A program made the translations under genes and the position numbers. This document shows positions 22,196-33,846 of a stretch of 64,000 bases of DNA, in pieces; within the stretch, counting starts at the first letter, position 1, and each line of letters starts with the position of its first letter. The DNA is taken from assembly GCA_027186245.1 (NCBI GenBank), contig CP114485.1, forward strand, positions 2,170,001-2,234,000, given 5' to 3'. The notes under the pieces were generated by a model that worked only from the letters and a program-made list of their open reading frames with translations, was not told where the DNA came from and did not search any database. The stretch is from Coriaria nepalensis. Taxonomy: Eukaryota; Streptophyta; Magnoliopsida; Cucurbitales; Coriariaceae.

Positions 22196-25100
22196 ATGAC
22201 TACCAAACGAGCTTACAAGCTACGTATCCTTCTTTAGTATATTCGGTCTGAAGCTCTTAACCATTAGGGTTCTTATTTGGCTAATCTTGATCTGCTTATG
22301 CTACGCCTTACTTATTTCGATTTCACCTCTTTTTTTTTTTAAATGAGATCTTAGCGTGCTTTTATGCATATATTCGGTTTCTACTGTGTGAATATTGTAG
22401 TAGTCTCAGATTGAAAAAAAGTTAATTAGAAAAGTGGTCTGAGCTCTGATGCTCCAGACTCATATGCATCCCTATTAGTTGGACTTAACTACTCTTTTGT
22501 AGAGGAATTTGTAGCACATTCTTCCGCTGTCAATTGCCTCAAGATTGGTAGGAAGTCATCCAGGGTTCTTGTCACCGGAGGCGAAGATCACAAGGTCAAT
22601 TTGTGGGCTATCGGTAAACCCAATGCCATACTGGTATGTTCCACGTTCCTTACTCTACCCGTTTTCCTTATCCTTCTTATCCCTGATTTGTCTATATTTA
22701 CTCTTTCACTTTGTGTCATTTTACCTCTTTGCACTTACCTTTTTGTGCACATTAATCCCTAAATCAGGGTGGGTTCTTATACCTATCTATTTACGCGGCT
22801 TTTTGCTATAGTTCTAGAATGACTCAGACAGGTATAATGTCCATGCCATCCCAGGAAAAGCATACAATATATAAAAAACATCATTTTGAGAATCTTCTAT
22901 ATGACATGAGATTAGGTATTTGACAGCTTAGCAAGTCCAGTGTACAATATAAGTCCCTGATGGTCGTAATGGTGGAGGCCATTATGAATTTGACTATTAC
23001 TTCAGATTTATAAATCGTACTTATTCAGCAGAATGTAACTGAACATTGACTCTATTTGTTCTACCTTAATCTCCAGAGTTTGTCCGGACATACAAGTGGG
23101 ATAGATTCTGTAAGCTTTGATTCTTCAGAAGTGGTAGTAGCTGCAGGGGCTGCAAGTGGTACCATCAAGCTTTGGGATTTGGAGGAGGGTAAAAGTATGA
23201 TTTTGTTATCCCAAAAGATATTTCTTTTTAGTCCATGGAAGCATGAATAGTAGACTAAAAACAACTCTCAAGTTCATTATATTGTTTTTTTTTTTTGCTA
23301 ATGTGATTTCCTATAGTTGTTCGCACACTTACTGGCCACCGATCCAATTGCATTTCTGTGGACTTCCATCCCTTTGGGGAATTCTTTGCGTCCGGATCGT
23401 TGGATACCAATCTTAAGATATGGGACATTCGAAAGAAGGGGTGTATTCACACCTACAAGGGTCACACTCGAGGGGTTAGTGCCATTAGATTTACCCCAGA
23501 TGGTCGTTGGGTTGTGTCCGGTGGAGAAGACAATACTGTGAAGGTTAGGATTTTTCCTTGTTGTTAATGGTGTTTTTATGCCCAAAACTACGAGTGCATA
23601 TAATCCTCATCTTTTTAAACAGATGGCAGGCTGTTTTGTCCTGATAAACGGTCAAATTGAGTGAACTTGTACTAACATCTGGACCTTAATTGTCATGCAA
23701 GCTTACCAAACTTCTACGTGGGGTTCTTTGTTCATTTGTGATTGTGTGTACCTTCGCATTCCCCATACAACTCTTGATTGAGAGTGGGGATGGTGCCGGT
23801 GCTTGTATAGGGCCTTCAGAAAGGTAGAATGATGGACATTGACTTGTACCAACACCGTGTGTTGAATTTAAACTATCATAGGATTAGGTACTCATAGGCC
23901 ATAGCTAAGGATGTTACATGTACTGCCATTCCTTGTTGTAGTTAAGGTTGGTTTTAGGTTATTGGGTCACTTTTATTATTTTTGTGTCAGCTATGCTTCT
24001 GTACTTGCGCTTTACTCGATAAGCTAGAGTAACTACACACCCTTCTGGTTCGTTCTATAAAGTACACCTATGCCTTGTTCTGACCGCTTGAAAGGTTCAT
24101 ATGCACCACATAATGAAGCAAGCTCACATGATCCACTTTTTTATTTTAACAGTTATGGGATCTCACTGCTGGAAAGTTATTACACGATTTCAAGTGTCAC
24201 GAGGGCCAGATTCAATCTATAGACTTTCATCCCCATGAGTTTTTGCTGGCAACAGGTTTATTTTATAGTTTTAAGTATATATAGTTTTAAGTATATATGT
24301 TACCAGCTTCCTTATATGCTCGTTCATAATTTCATTATGATGAGGTTCATTTCCGTCATGTTTCAATTTGTGTCTCAATTTTGTTATATTTGTTTTTAAT
24401 GGTTATCCTTTTCCTTGATCAGGTTCAGCAGATAAGACGGTCAAATTCTGGGATCTTGAAACGTTTGAACTAATTGGTTCTTCTGGTCCTGAGGTATTCT
24501 TTCTGATTGAATTCATGCTCTTGGCTTGTAAATAATGTTTTCAATGGCCAAAGTGCTATGCATGATACTTTTTGTTTGTTTTTTACTTTCTCCTACTTGT
24601 CTTCTTATGGCATGCCATGTCCTTGTTTTCCTAATGCAGACAACTGGAATCCGTTGTTTGACTTTTAATCCTGATGGAAGAACTCTACTTTGTGGATTAC
24701 ATGAAAGTTTAAAGGTATTCTCCGATGAGTGGTTCTTTCGGATATGTTAATAATGATTTCAAACTTGCTCACTATTTATGTCATTGTAGGTCTTATCATG
24801 GGAACCAATACAATGCCATGACGGGGCGGAAGTGGGATGGTCTAAATTGTCAGATCTTAATGTTCATGAAGGAAAACTTCTTGGTTGCTCGTACAATCAG
24901 AGTTGTGTTGGAGTATGGGTGGTAGATATATCGGTATGACTCAGTATATACCTTCATCTATGGATGTGTTAGGTCATTTCATGTTTTCTTCTGCCAATTG
25001 TATTACAGCTGAACCTGTAACTTTTCTGCTTCTTTGCCTCTTGCCCAGCGTATACAGCCATACACTATGAGTAAAGTTAACAAATTAAATGGCCACTCAG

Positions 25101-28100
25101 AATCTAAATTGTCAAGTGGGAATGAATCATTGCTGAATGAGAACAACGCCAAGGGAAGCTTGGCCAGGTTATCCATCTCCCAAAATTTAGACCCTTTAAT
25201 GAAGGAAACTAAATCACCTGGAAGGTTGTCGGTTTCTCAAAATTCAGATCCTGTCAAGGAGTCAAAATTATCAACATGTATGTGACTTTGTAATTTTGCT
25301 TTCATACTTGAATATCTTAGTTTGTTATCTATAGTTTAGCAGTGGTTTCTACAAAATCCTAGTTTATTTTTCTAATCTTCGACACTTACGCTGATTGAAC
25401 TCAGAGAATTAATTTGAATTCAGGTGCAAAGTCAATTTCAGCTAGTTCTGGGACTGTTCCTACTGTAACAGCCCTAAGGAAGAACTCTTCGAAGGCTAAT
25501 TCAACTTCTGCTGCTCAACCTTTCACTAAGACAGATGTAATACCTGTAATTGTCCCCAGAACTAGTTCAAGATCTGAGCAGCCCGACTCTAGAAGGGACT
25601 TTGTTGTTCCTGGAAGAACTGCACCCTATCCTTTGCAAGCAAAGGCTACTGATTATCAAAAGTTACAAAGTAGAGATGAGATGGAAAAGCCGTCTCTTGA
25701 TATCCTCTCTGAATCCAAAGGTTCTAAAGCTGCGGAATTAAGGGAGGTTACGGATAGAGCTACCTTCAATGGAGTTCTTAGTTCACTCCAACGAGTATCA
25801 GGTGAACCAAAGAACACGGAGGAAAATACCTACATGGCATTTAGAAAGAATGAACTAAACTCTATAACAGAGTCAAATGCTAGCTATCGGAGCCAGAGCT
25901 GTATGTATTTAAACCTTTTAGAAGTATTGATCTCTTCATCTCAGTATATATTTCAATCTTTGTCTTTTTATGCTTCTTTCTATATAGTTACTAAATACTA
26001 TGTAGTACCTGATGTGATCCAACTATTGTATTTCTGCATAGTACTTGGACCATTTTATCTTTGCCCCCTCTGCCAAACAAAAAAGGAGATGAAGATTAAG
26101 TATTCTTATGAATTGTATTAATTGTTATGTGTATCATCAGGTCTTTTTGTTCTCAAGAGGAATGCCTGTTTGTTGACGTGATAATGATAATGCAGCTGCT
26201 CGTCATTTAGAGGCTAGGACAATTTATTAAACTTGCAACTGATAATTATTATAAGAAATAGAGCAGAGAGTTAAGAGACAATTGGTTGAGTGCAACAGCG
26301 GTTCTTTGCATGCGAGAAAAGTGCAGTAGGTGATGCCTCAAAGGAAAAAGATAACTATTAATAGAAAACACTTTTTGTGGAAAGAGTGTATCCGAAATAG
26401 AAAGACCATTTAGTTGGACAGTTCTGCCCCAAGTCCATTTACCTATTCTCTGTGGCTTTTGCCATGCAGCTATATATGAAGCTGAGTTTGGTTTTTTATT
26501 CATTCAATGTTTACTCCTGTTTCTTCACCCTCTATTTTTTCATCATTTTAGACGAAACTCGGGGGCATAAAGTAAGCAAAGATGTGCATTCAACCGAAGG
26601 ACAAAAAGGAGGTACAATCAGCTTACTTGTGGATGATGTTGCTAATAGTAGTGAAGTAAGTAAGGCTCACTCTGCTCAATGAAATGTTTAGGGAGAACCT
26701 TTGTTGTAAACTGGGAGAAAAGAGAAAGATCTCCTAACTATAGGCGGCCTACATTGGACGTCTCGCCTAGTAGGGTATCTGCAAAGAACACGCTTTCGCT
26801 AAATCTGGTGGGTTTTTTTTTTCCTGGTAATCATGTTATGCCCTGGCCTTTCTTGTTGCATGAAATATCAGAGTCCAGAAAAATTTTGTAGATATCCATA
26901 TCCAAGTTCCATCAAACTCACTTTTTGAATTTTCTATTTGCATAGTTCTACACAAGTCGGTATTTTTGGTAATTTCAAGAGAAATAGTAATACACTAGGT
27001 TTTGTGATTGTTCATGTTGATGTCTCATATTCCTTTGGCTTACTTTCTTATCTCTTCAATCAATTTATGTCTGAACAGAGAGGATATCATCCATCTGCTG
27101 GGAAAGAAACAGTTTCTGTGAGTGAGGTGGATGTTATAGCAGATATGCTTGATCAACACAATCAGTTCGTCAACTCTATGCAGTCTCGTTCTGCCAAGCT
27201 GCAGGTAAAAAAATGAACATGCATGACTACATTACATTACATTATGTATCACCATATTCATTCATTAGCTCTCGACTTTGAGTCCCTAAAAATGAAAATT
27301 CAGATTAGAAAGAAAGAAGAAAACATCAGCGGAATAACTTAAAATTTAAGGATGTAAAAGATAAAATGGGAGGGGCCCTGGTGGTCCCTGGTGGTGGGTA
27401 TATATTCCTAAGATAAATGATAATATACAGACTTAAGTGTGTGGGAAGAGAACAGAGAAAAAGTGGGACTTTGATGATCTCGAGTAATTTTTTTTTCTTT
27501 TTGGTCTATTATTTAGATCTTTACATTCATTTTGGAATGTAGAGAAGTGGGTACTTTTAGACTTTTTGATCCACGTGTTTATTTGTTGAAAATACTCCTT
27601 GCTTGTAAGAGACATGGAGTATGAAATACCCAGAAAATATAGTTTTACTTGGTTGCACCCGCACCCAATAGTAGGACTTCTTCCATCCCCACCAACTCGT
27701 AGTTGGTCTCTTTTGGGCCAAGGGATGCTGATTTACATATATATATATGAGATTTTTTTTGGGTGGCTGTAACTGTTTTACCTTGAGACAACTTTTGAAC
27801 CCTGTATTAATTAATTGCAGGTGCTTTATAGATCTTGGATAAGGCATGATATCAAGGAGGTAGTTGGTGCAATGGAGAAGATGGCTGATCATGCTGTAAG
27901 CGTGTCATATCTTAATATTCCCTTTCCCTAGTTTACTGTTTATAAATGTTATTCGTTGTTGAAAGGAGAGTGAGCTTTTAGTAACTGGTTTACATTACAC
28001 TAATTCCCTAGTTTGTGTCTATAATTGAAGGTTGTTGCTGATGCAGTGAGCATTATGACCGAGAAAATTGAAGTTATTACATTGGATATTTGCACTTCTC

Positions 28101-29001
28101 TTCTGCCAGTTCTGACGGGCCTTCTTGAAAGTGACATAGATAGGTAACCTTATGAATATCTATTCTCAGTTTACGTTACACTGATAGCAGGATGGTATTA
28201 GTAGAATATGGTTTTGTGAATTTATTAGTCTTTGTTTAAAGAATTTGGGCATAGTTTTTATTAATATAATTATTATACTATGATTCCTAGTTTTGCGACC
28301 CACACGGCGAGGGAGAAAGGGGACAACTGCATTTTCAAAAAGAAAGATTTTGTTAATAGTCTCTTCTATATTATCCATTTAAAACTATGGTTTCTTTTTC
28401 CCCTCTAATTCTCCAAATTTCTATGAAACAAGACTCTCCTTGGCTTAGAGTTGAGATAAATCTAAATGCCATTCCTTTCCATGTTTGTTTTTCACATTTG
28501 AACATTTGAGGATGTTCATTTGTAAAGTTCAATTAAGTTCCAAGTATTTGACACGGCTGTATACAATAGGTTCCTGGGCGTCTCTCTGGGGATGCTTCTT
28601 AAACTTGTGAGGATATTTGGTTCAGTGATCTACTCAACATTGTCTGCACAATCAGGTGTTGGCGTGGATATCGAGGCAGAGCAAAGGTGTGTGTGGATTA
28701 CTCCTGAACATATCTTTCCGTGTAAATGATATTTAATTACCTCTTACAGCTCAAGTTTAGGATGGTTTACCAAGTAATATGTGCTGTAGGCTGGAGCGTT
28801 GCAACCTCTGCTTTGTAGAGCTTGAAAAGGTCAAGCACCGCCTGCTTACCCTTTCCAGGTATTTGATTAATTAGTTTAGTTGGTTTGAATAGTTTTGCAT
28901 ATTTGCTTCCTTATATTTCCTCTCCCATCATCTATAGAAGAGGGGGATCGGTTGCCAAGTCTGCGCAGGAGTTGAAACTTGCTCTTCAGGATGTTTCGTG
29001 A
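22196..29001 (+). CDS. KTN80: Katanin p80 WD40 repeat-containing subunit B1 homologue
   Basis: This regulatory subunit targets the katanin p60 AAA-ATPase to microtubule branch points and crossovers for severing. Eighteen exons join in phase to 780 residues: 22196-22223, 22503-22633, 23077-23194, 23317-23543, 24153-24255, 24423-24493, 24640-24714, 24790-24933, 25049-25277, 25424-25900, 26552-26611, 26692-26807, 27079-27204, 27821-27895, 28031-28143, 28570-28686, 28790-28858, 28938-29001. The N-terminal ~300 residues form a WD40 propeller ([68 protein letters not shown], then [20 protein letters not shown]). A long Ser-rich linker follows, then the con80 p60-binding domain from about residue 610 ([49 protein letters not shown]). 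Exons 11 and 12 flank an 80-base intron placed by phase and by continuity of [15 protein letters not shown]; reading through it would hit stops. Arabidopsis has several paralogues; gene order suggests At5g23430. Confidence 0.95.
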
Positions 29002-29853
29002 CTGGACATTACTTTGAAGTTCAACTGCTATTAATATCTTACCTTAGATATTCTTCCTTTCTTCGCGAGAATTCTCGTGACCGTATGGAAAACCTCCTCT
29101 CCATGAAATTTCTGATGGTTGAGCGGGGTCTTTTTCTTGTCCATGCCTGGCGAATGCCCTGTGTATCAATTGCCAAGTAAATACATCGACTGACCACCAG
29201 CTAATCTTGCCTCGAAAGGGAAAACCCAAATGCCGACTTTACTCTAGCGACTCTTTGTTCACTAGTTGTATGGTTTTGATGACCATCTAACACATTGATA
29301 GGCGGCGAAAAATATGACAGTGGTCAGCCTTTTTTTTTTTTCCTACAAGAACACGTGTAACAACATCAACTTGTAACTTCTTGCTCAAATAGTAGTTTTA
29401 AGTTTTTCTGAATACTGTGTTGTTCTACATACCAGTATTGGTGGTACGACACCTAACACCTTCCTTGGTGCTCTCAAATATGTATGACTGCTCTAACCGA
29501 CGTCGTGTATGCAGTACGCTGAATTAAGAGATAAGTGAAATGTTGAATCATCTTTTGTAGTTAATCTTGGTATTCTTACTTTTTGACCTTCCAAGGTTTC
29601 AGTATCTCAGAAAGTGAGATTCTTCAATGAGAGTAAAACTCCAACGTAATATTGAATTTGTTGTCAAAAACATCGTATCCAAAAGTATTCATGCATCACC
29701 GAAACTGTCATTTGCATGTTTACCATTGAACAGTATAACGCCTTCATGTTTGATGATTGATAACTACCGTCATCTTGTGGATCTTATTCAAGGACACTTA
29801 TGGTTTTGCGACTCCATGCCGAATAAAGTGCTAAGATAGAATTAGAGGATTAA
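29002..29853. other. Intergenic between convergent KTN80 and MIA40
   Basis: 3' flanks of the two genes. Small frames at 28998-29229 and 29627-29839 show no recognisable protein. Nothing else is seen. Confidence 0.5.
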
Positions 29854-31025
29854 TTAAAGCTTTGCTTTTGGATTTCGAGGTTCTTTGGACCAGTCCGGAG
29901 GGATGATTTTGTATTCTTGGGTTGGTTCGTTTTCTTTCTCATCTAATACATTATCAGAAAATTCATCTGGATTGACTTTGATACAGTTCTGCAAGGCAAC
30001 GAATGGATGCACGCAGTCTGAACCCTGTAAGAAACATTGAAAAAAGATCAGTCATTTCACTGGGGTTCCGAGTCGAAAGACGTAGAGTGTGTATACTTGG
30101 CTGAACCAGTAGTGTCAATGGACACTTTTGACACCTTATTGCAAACGAAACAGAATGGCTAAAGACTGCACAGCAGCCCTCCTCGGGTCAAAGAATGAGC
30201 AACTTAGCCTAAATACAATCGTAAGTCAGTCCATACGGATGCATCTCTTTTTCTTAGATTTCTTATCAACGAAAATGGTAACTTGGATTCCAAAGACACG
30301 ATCCGAAAAAGTTCAATACCCACGAACAAAACAACAGTTATAGTGACTATGCAAAAAGAATTCCTGGGTAAGAAAACAGGAAAGAACACTACCAAATTCC
30401 ACAAGGCCCTCTACTGAAGTGATAAGTTCCACTAAGTTGCCTGATTACCTACCTTCTCTTCAGCAGTACTCTTGAGGAAACAAAGAAATGCCTTAGAAAA
30501 TTGATCCCCACAAGGGCCACTTCGCAAATCAGCTATGCAGGGCATTCCAATGCTTTTTGTGCCTTTGCATCAAGAGTCTAAAAAGATACACAGTTAAACT
30601 TGTTTACTTCATATTTGAAAATCTAACAGTTTACATTTTCGTTAAGGAGCCAAAACCTCATTTCCATCACTGCCATATGCCACAGCTTCTGCAAATTACA
30701 AAAAATACAGGTTACCAGATATACGTATAACGTGTATAATTCAATTATTATCCAATCAGAAAACCAGCAAAAGAACCAAGGTTTGAATCGAGCATAGAGT
30801 CGATAATACATCAGGATTGATTTCATCGTCTATGTATGTGGTGAATTCAACCAAAGCATGATTAAAAAACGGGGATGATCTGAAGTTTCCTTTTTGCGAA
30901 GGGCGCGGCGCCAGTAACGTGGAAGTGGAAGACGAAGAGGACGTCGAATTCTCAGCCGAGTCGTGGCTTTGAGTTTGATAGTCCGCCGTCGTCGACGCAG
31001 CAGCCTCGCTTTGAGCTTGACCCAT
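29854..31025 (-). pseudogene. MIA40: MIA40 homologue with a frameshift at the CPC active site
   Basis: MIA40 is the oxidoreductase of the mitochondrial intermembrane space (and peroxisomes in plants) that oxidises CX9C and CX3C proteins through a Cys-Pro-Cys motif. Exon 1 (from ATG 31025) encodes MGQAQSEAAASTTADYQTQS and a Ser-rich stretch. Exon 2 (30657-30688) encodes EAVAYGSDGNE. Exon 3 (30453-30577) encodes LDAKAQKALEC and DLRSGPCGDQFSKAFLCFLK. Exon 4 (29854-30024) encodes GSDCVHPFVALQNCIKVNPD and ends in AKL. Both CX9C pairs are intact. Between them and the N-terminus the sequence reads TGCCCTGCATAG where Cys-Pro-Cys-Ile needs one more base. The frame therefore becomes Cys-Pro-Ala-stop. 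In addition, no GT donor of the right phase follows the Ser-rich stretch, so exon 1 cannot be joined to exon 2 in the conserved frame. Identity is certain; whether this is true decay or a sequence error is open. Confidence 0.7.
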
Positions 31026-31191
31026 CTTCTTAATTTCTCGCGGCTTCAGAGTTCTTCAGAGTGAGCGCGTAAGTCGTAACGGCATCTCCCTGACTTTTAG
31101 TTAGTCCTTCAAAGGTTGGCCCGACCCATGCTTTTTCGGCCCAGCCCAGATCCAATTCAACTCTTTTTATTTATGCAATATCCCACGTTCA

Positions 31192-31702
31192 CGGCGGTGG
31201 TGAAACGGGGAGACAATGGTATGAAAATGGCAAGTTGTTGAAGAAAGACAATACCTTCACAGATTTCATTGCTTGGGCTGAATACTTGATAGAAAATTAG
31301 TATTGCTCAAAGGACAAGCTATAACCATTAACGGAAGAAGCGCTGGGGGTCTCTACTTATGGGTGCTGCTCTTAATATGTGGCCTGATTTGTTTAAGCTT
31401 GTTGCCGGAGTACCTTTCGTAGATTTGTTAACAACAAATGAAGACTGATAATAATGTTCTGCTCTTCAAATGCGAACTCGGTGCCGGGCATTTCTCCAAG
31501 TCGGGAAGGTAATACTCCGGGTTTCCGTAATCTATACAATTCATTCGTAGTTTTGTAAACAAAAAACAGTGTTGTACATGTTATTGAACTTAGATTCCTT
31601 GATGGGGTGCAGATTTGAGAAACTGGAAGAGGAGGCTTTCACATATGCTTTTATATTGAAGACTCTAAACATGATTCCCGCCCCTGGGGAAGGACTAAAA
31701 TG
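31192..31702 (+). pseudogene. Remnant of an oligopeptidase B-like (S9A prolyl oligopeptidase family) gene
   Basis: Fragments of the C-terminal catalytic domain occur in order. They are GGGETGRQWYENGKLLKK and NTFTDFIAWAEYLIEN, a stop codon, SKDKL, a second stop and shift, then INGRSAGGL (the nucleophile-serine motif), and in another frame MGAALNMWPDLFKLVAGVPF VDLLTT. Next comes KTDNNVLLFKCELGAGHFSK (with the catalytic-His motif GAGHFSKSGR) ending at a GTAATA donor-like site at 31509. After about 100 bp that look like an intron, RFEKLEEEAFTYAFILKTLN and MIPAPGEG follow. About 70 residues between VDLLTT and KTDNN, including the segment with the catalytic Asp, are missing. The missing upstream two thirds of the gene is not in the window. 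This is a decayed partial copy. Confidence 0.85.
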
Positions 31703-31935
31703 TAAACGCCACACTACTGGCAACATGATTCTGTGTATGCGTAATGCTACTGCATGCCATGGCCCATGGGCCTATAGTTTACACTTTATAGTCATCAATC
31801 CACTTTTTGTTAGGGCCTAAAAAGCCCATCGGCACCAATCTAATTCAAAAATCAATAGGCAGAGAGTCAGCGACCCGCGTCAAAACTCAAAAGTGCAAAG
31901 TACAACAAAAAATGGCGGGAATCAAAATTTAGAAA

Positions 31936-31953
31936 CCCCCCCCCCCCCCCCCC
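31936..31953. repeat. C18 homopolymer
   Basis: Eighteen consecutive C about 145 bp upstream of the HMG-box start codon. A TATA-like CTATAATAAAA follows at about 31992-32002. Confidence 0.95.
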
Positions 31954-32096
31954 AATTTCCAAATCCACCTATGTTTCCCTCCATCTTATAAGCTATAATA
32001 AAACCCGCTTATCCTCTAAACCGATTGCCGATTCCAATTTCCGAAACAACTCAAGAAGAAGACGAGGAGAAGCGGGAGGTAATCCTAGTGTGAAAA

Positions 32097-33444
32097 ATGG
32101 GAGAAGGAGGCTCTTTCAAATCGAATGCACCCAAAGGTAGGAAAAGGGTGGAGGCTTCAGAAGAGACTGGTAGTGGTCCATCTCTTGTTCGAGCAAAAGA
32201 CGGCAGCGCCTTTGCCCGATGGTACCAATTTTCTTCTATTCTATGTAATTGCTGTCTTTAATTTTGTTTTTCCCGAAGATTGTTTTTGTGGAGATGGCGT
32301 GGGTTGTAAGTAGTAGCAACTGATTTTGAGGGTTTCATTATCGCAGTGACGAATGCAACAAGAACATTCCGGCTGCTCTCATCGGCATGCACAGCTGCAG
32401 CCTAGATGCCAAGATTAAAATGAATCTGGGTATGTCTGTTGCGCCCACCCTTTTTCTCGTTTCTTTTATTTGAATTTGGTAAACTTATGTGATTCTTTGT
32501 TAATCCAGAGGCTCAAGTTGTGGAGAAGCCCTCTGAAGTGAAGAGGAAGCCTGCTGAAAGGTTCTTTGATTGCTAATTTCCTTTTGTCATTATGTTTCGT
32601 AAGTTAGTGTTTTGGAATTAGTGAGTATTGAGTTGATTGTGATCATGTGCAGAAAGGAAGCCGCATCCACTGAGCCCAAAGCTAAAAAGTCCCGGACAGA
32701 AAAAAAGCTAAGGAATCCCAACGCTCCCAAGCGCCCTCTCACTGCGTTCTTCCTTTTCATGTATGAACTTCTGGTTTTGTCTCCAGCTTTCTTTGTCTTT
32801 CATTCTTTTGATATGGCGTTAGCGGGCTGATTTAGACAGATAATCTAACCATTGTTTATGTTACAGGGAGGATTTTAGAAAGACCTTTAAGGATGCTAAT
32901 CCAGATGCTAAGGGTATTAAGCAGGTAAAACACTGTTGATGTTTCTTCTGTTCCCACTCGTTTATATTCCCATGATTCCCTAGTGTTTTGTTAGTTGACG
33001 TTCCAAGATTCTTAGGTGGCTAAGGAGGGCGGTGAGAAGTGGAAATCCTTGACCGATGAAGTAAGTACTGCCTGTTCTGTCTTCTTGAGAACATACCCAT
33101 GTTAAATTTGACTAATTGTCTAACCAACCTTTTATCATACCTTGGTCTTAGGAGAAGAAACGGTACCTTGATAAAGCTACTGAACTTAAGTCGGAGTATG
33201 AGAAGGCTGTGAAAAGCTGCAATGATGACGATGAAGTTGTGAGCCTCTTTTAGTTGCTGAGCTATCTTTTTCCCAACATATCTCTTTCTGTTCTTATCAA
33301 AGTTGTTATATTGCGTTTGTGCAGGGTGAACTGGATTCAGAGCAGGACTTGGAGAAAGGGAAGAAAAATGTCGAAGGGAATGAAATAGAGTCAGAGCAGG
33401 TCTTGGAGAAAGAGGCCTCAGTAGAGTTCTCCGAAGAAGAGTAG
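32097..33444 (+). CDS. HMGB6: HMG-box protein, HMGB6-like
   Basis: A small nuclear architectural protein that binds and bends DNA through one HMG box. Eight exons (32097-32221, 32347-32429, 32509-32560, 32653-32760, 32867-32924, 33016-33060, 33152-33238, 33325-33444) join in phase to 225 residues. The basic N-terminus (GRKRVEASEETGSGPSLVRA) leads into CDECNKNIPAALIGMHSC, a Cys/His cluster seen in this plant subgroup. A Lys-rich linker follows, then the HMG box at about 108-177 (NPNAPKRPLTAFFLFMEDFR, then KEGGEKWKSLTDEEKKRYLD, KATELKSEYEKAV) and a short acidic tail (DDDEVGELDSEQD, ending FSEEE). From memory the layout matches Arabidopsis At5g23420, which also neighbours the KTN80 gene. No damage is visible. 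Confidence 0.94.
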
Positions 33445-33846
33445 GTTATAAACTTGGTTTAATCATTCGTCTGGTTCTACTTTGTAAATTCTCAAACCAA
33501 TTTAGTCAAGCTGGAAAATTTGTGTCATCTCCAAGTGCAGTGAATAATATTTAGACTGCAAGATATCTTTGCTGTGGTAGACTTTAATATTAATGCATTT
33601 CAAATTTTCAATCCTATAGTTTCATTCCCGTTGATGCATGCTTTTTTTTCCATGAATTGCTGGTGTCCGACAGAAGTTTGGGAATGGATCAATGTTCTTG
33701 ATAAATAGCAGAGAGCTGAATATATAATTTTCATGAAAACATGAACGAAGAATAATAGAATTATAAATAGCAGAATAATAGAATTATAGCTTTAACAATT
33801 GTATGTCTATGCCTGGAGCGCTGATCATTAGCATGGAGCATAAGCC
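33445..33846. other. Intergenic between convergent HMGB6 and LRR genes
   Basis: Shared 3' flank of about 400 bp, AT-rich. I see nothing else in it. Confidence 0.5.

Noticed and set aside
26656..26691. Intron beginning at the strong GTAAGT donor in KTN80
   Set aside because: It would be only 36 bases long and break the frame; the donor at 26612 gives an 80-base intron and restores the conserved protein.
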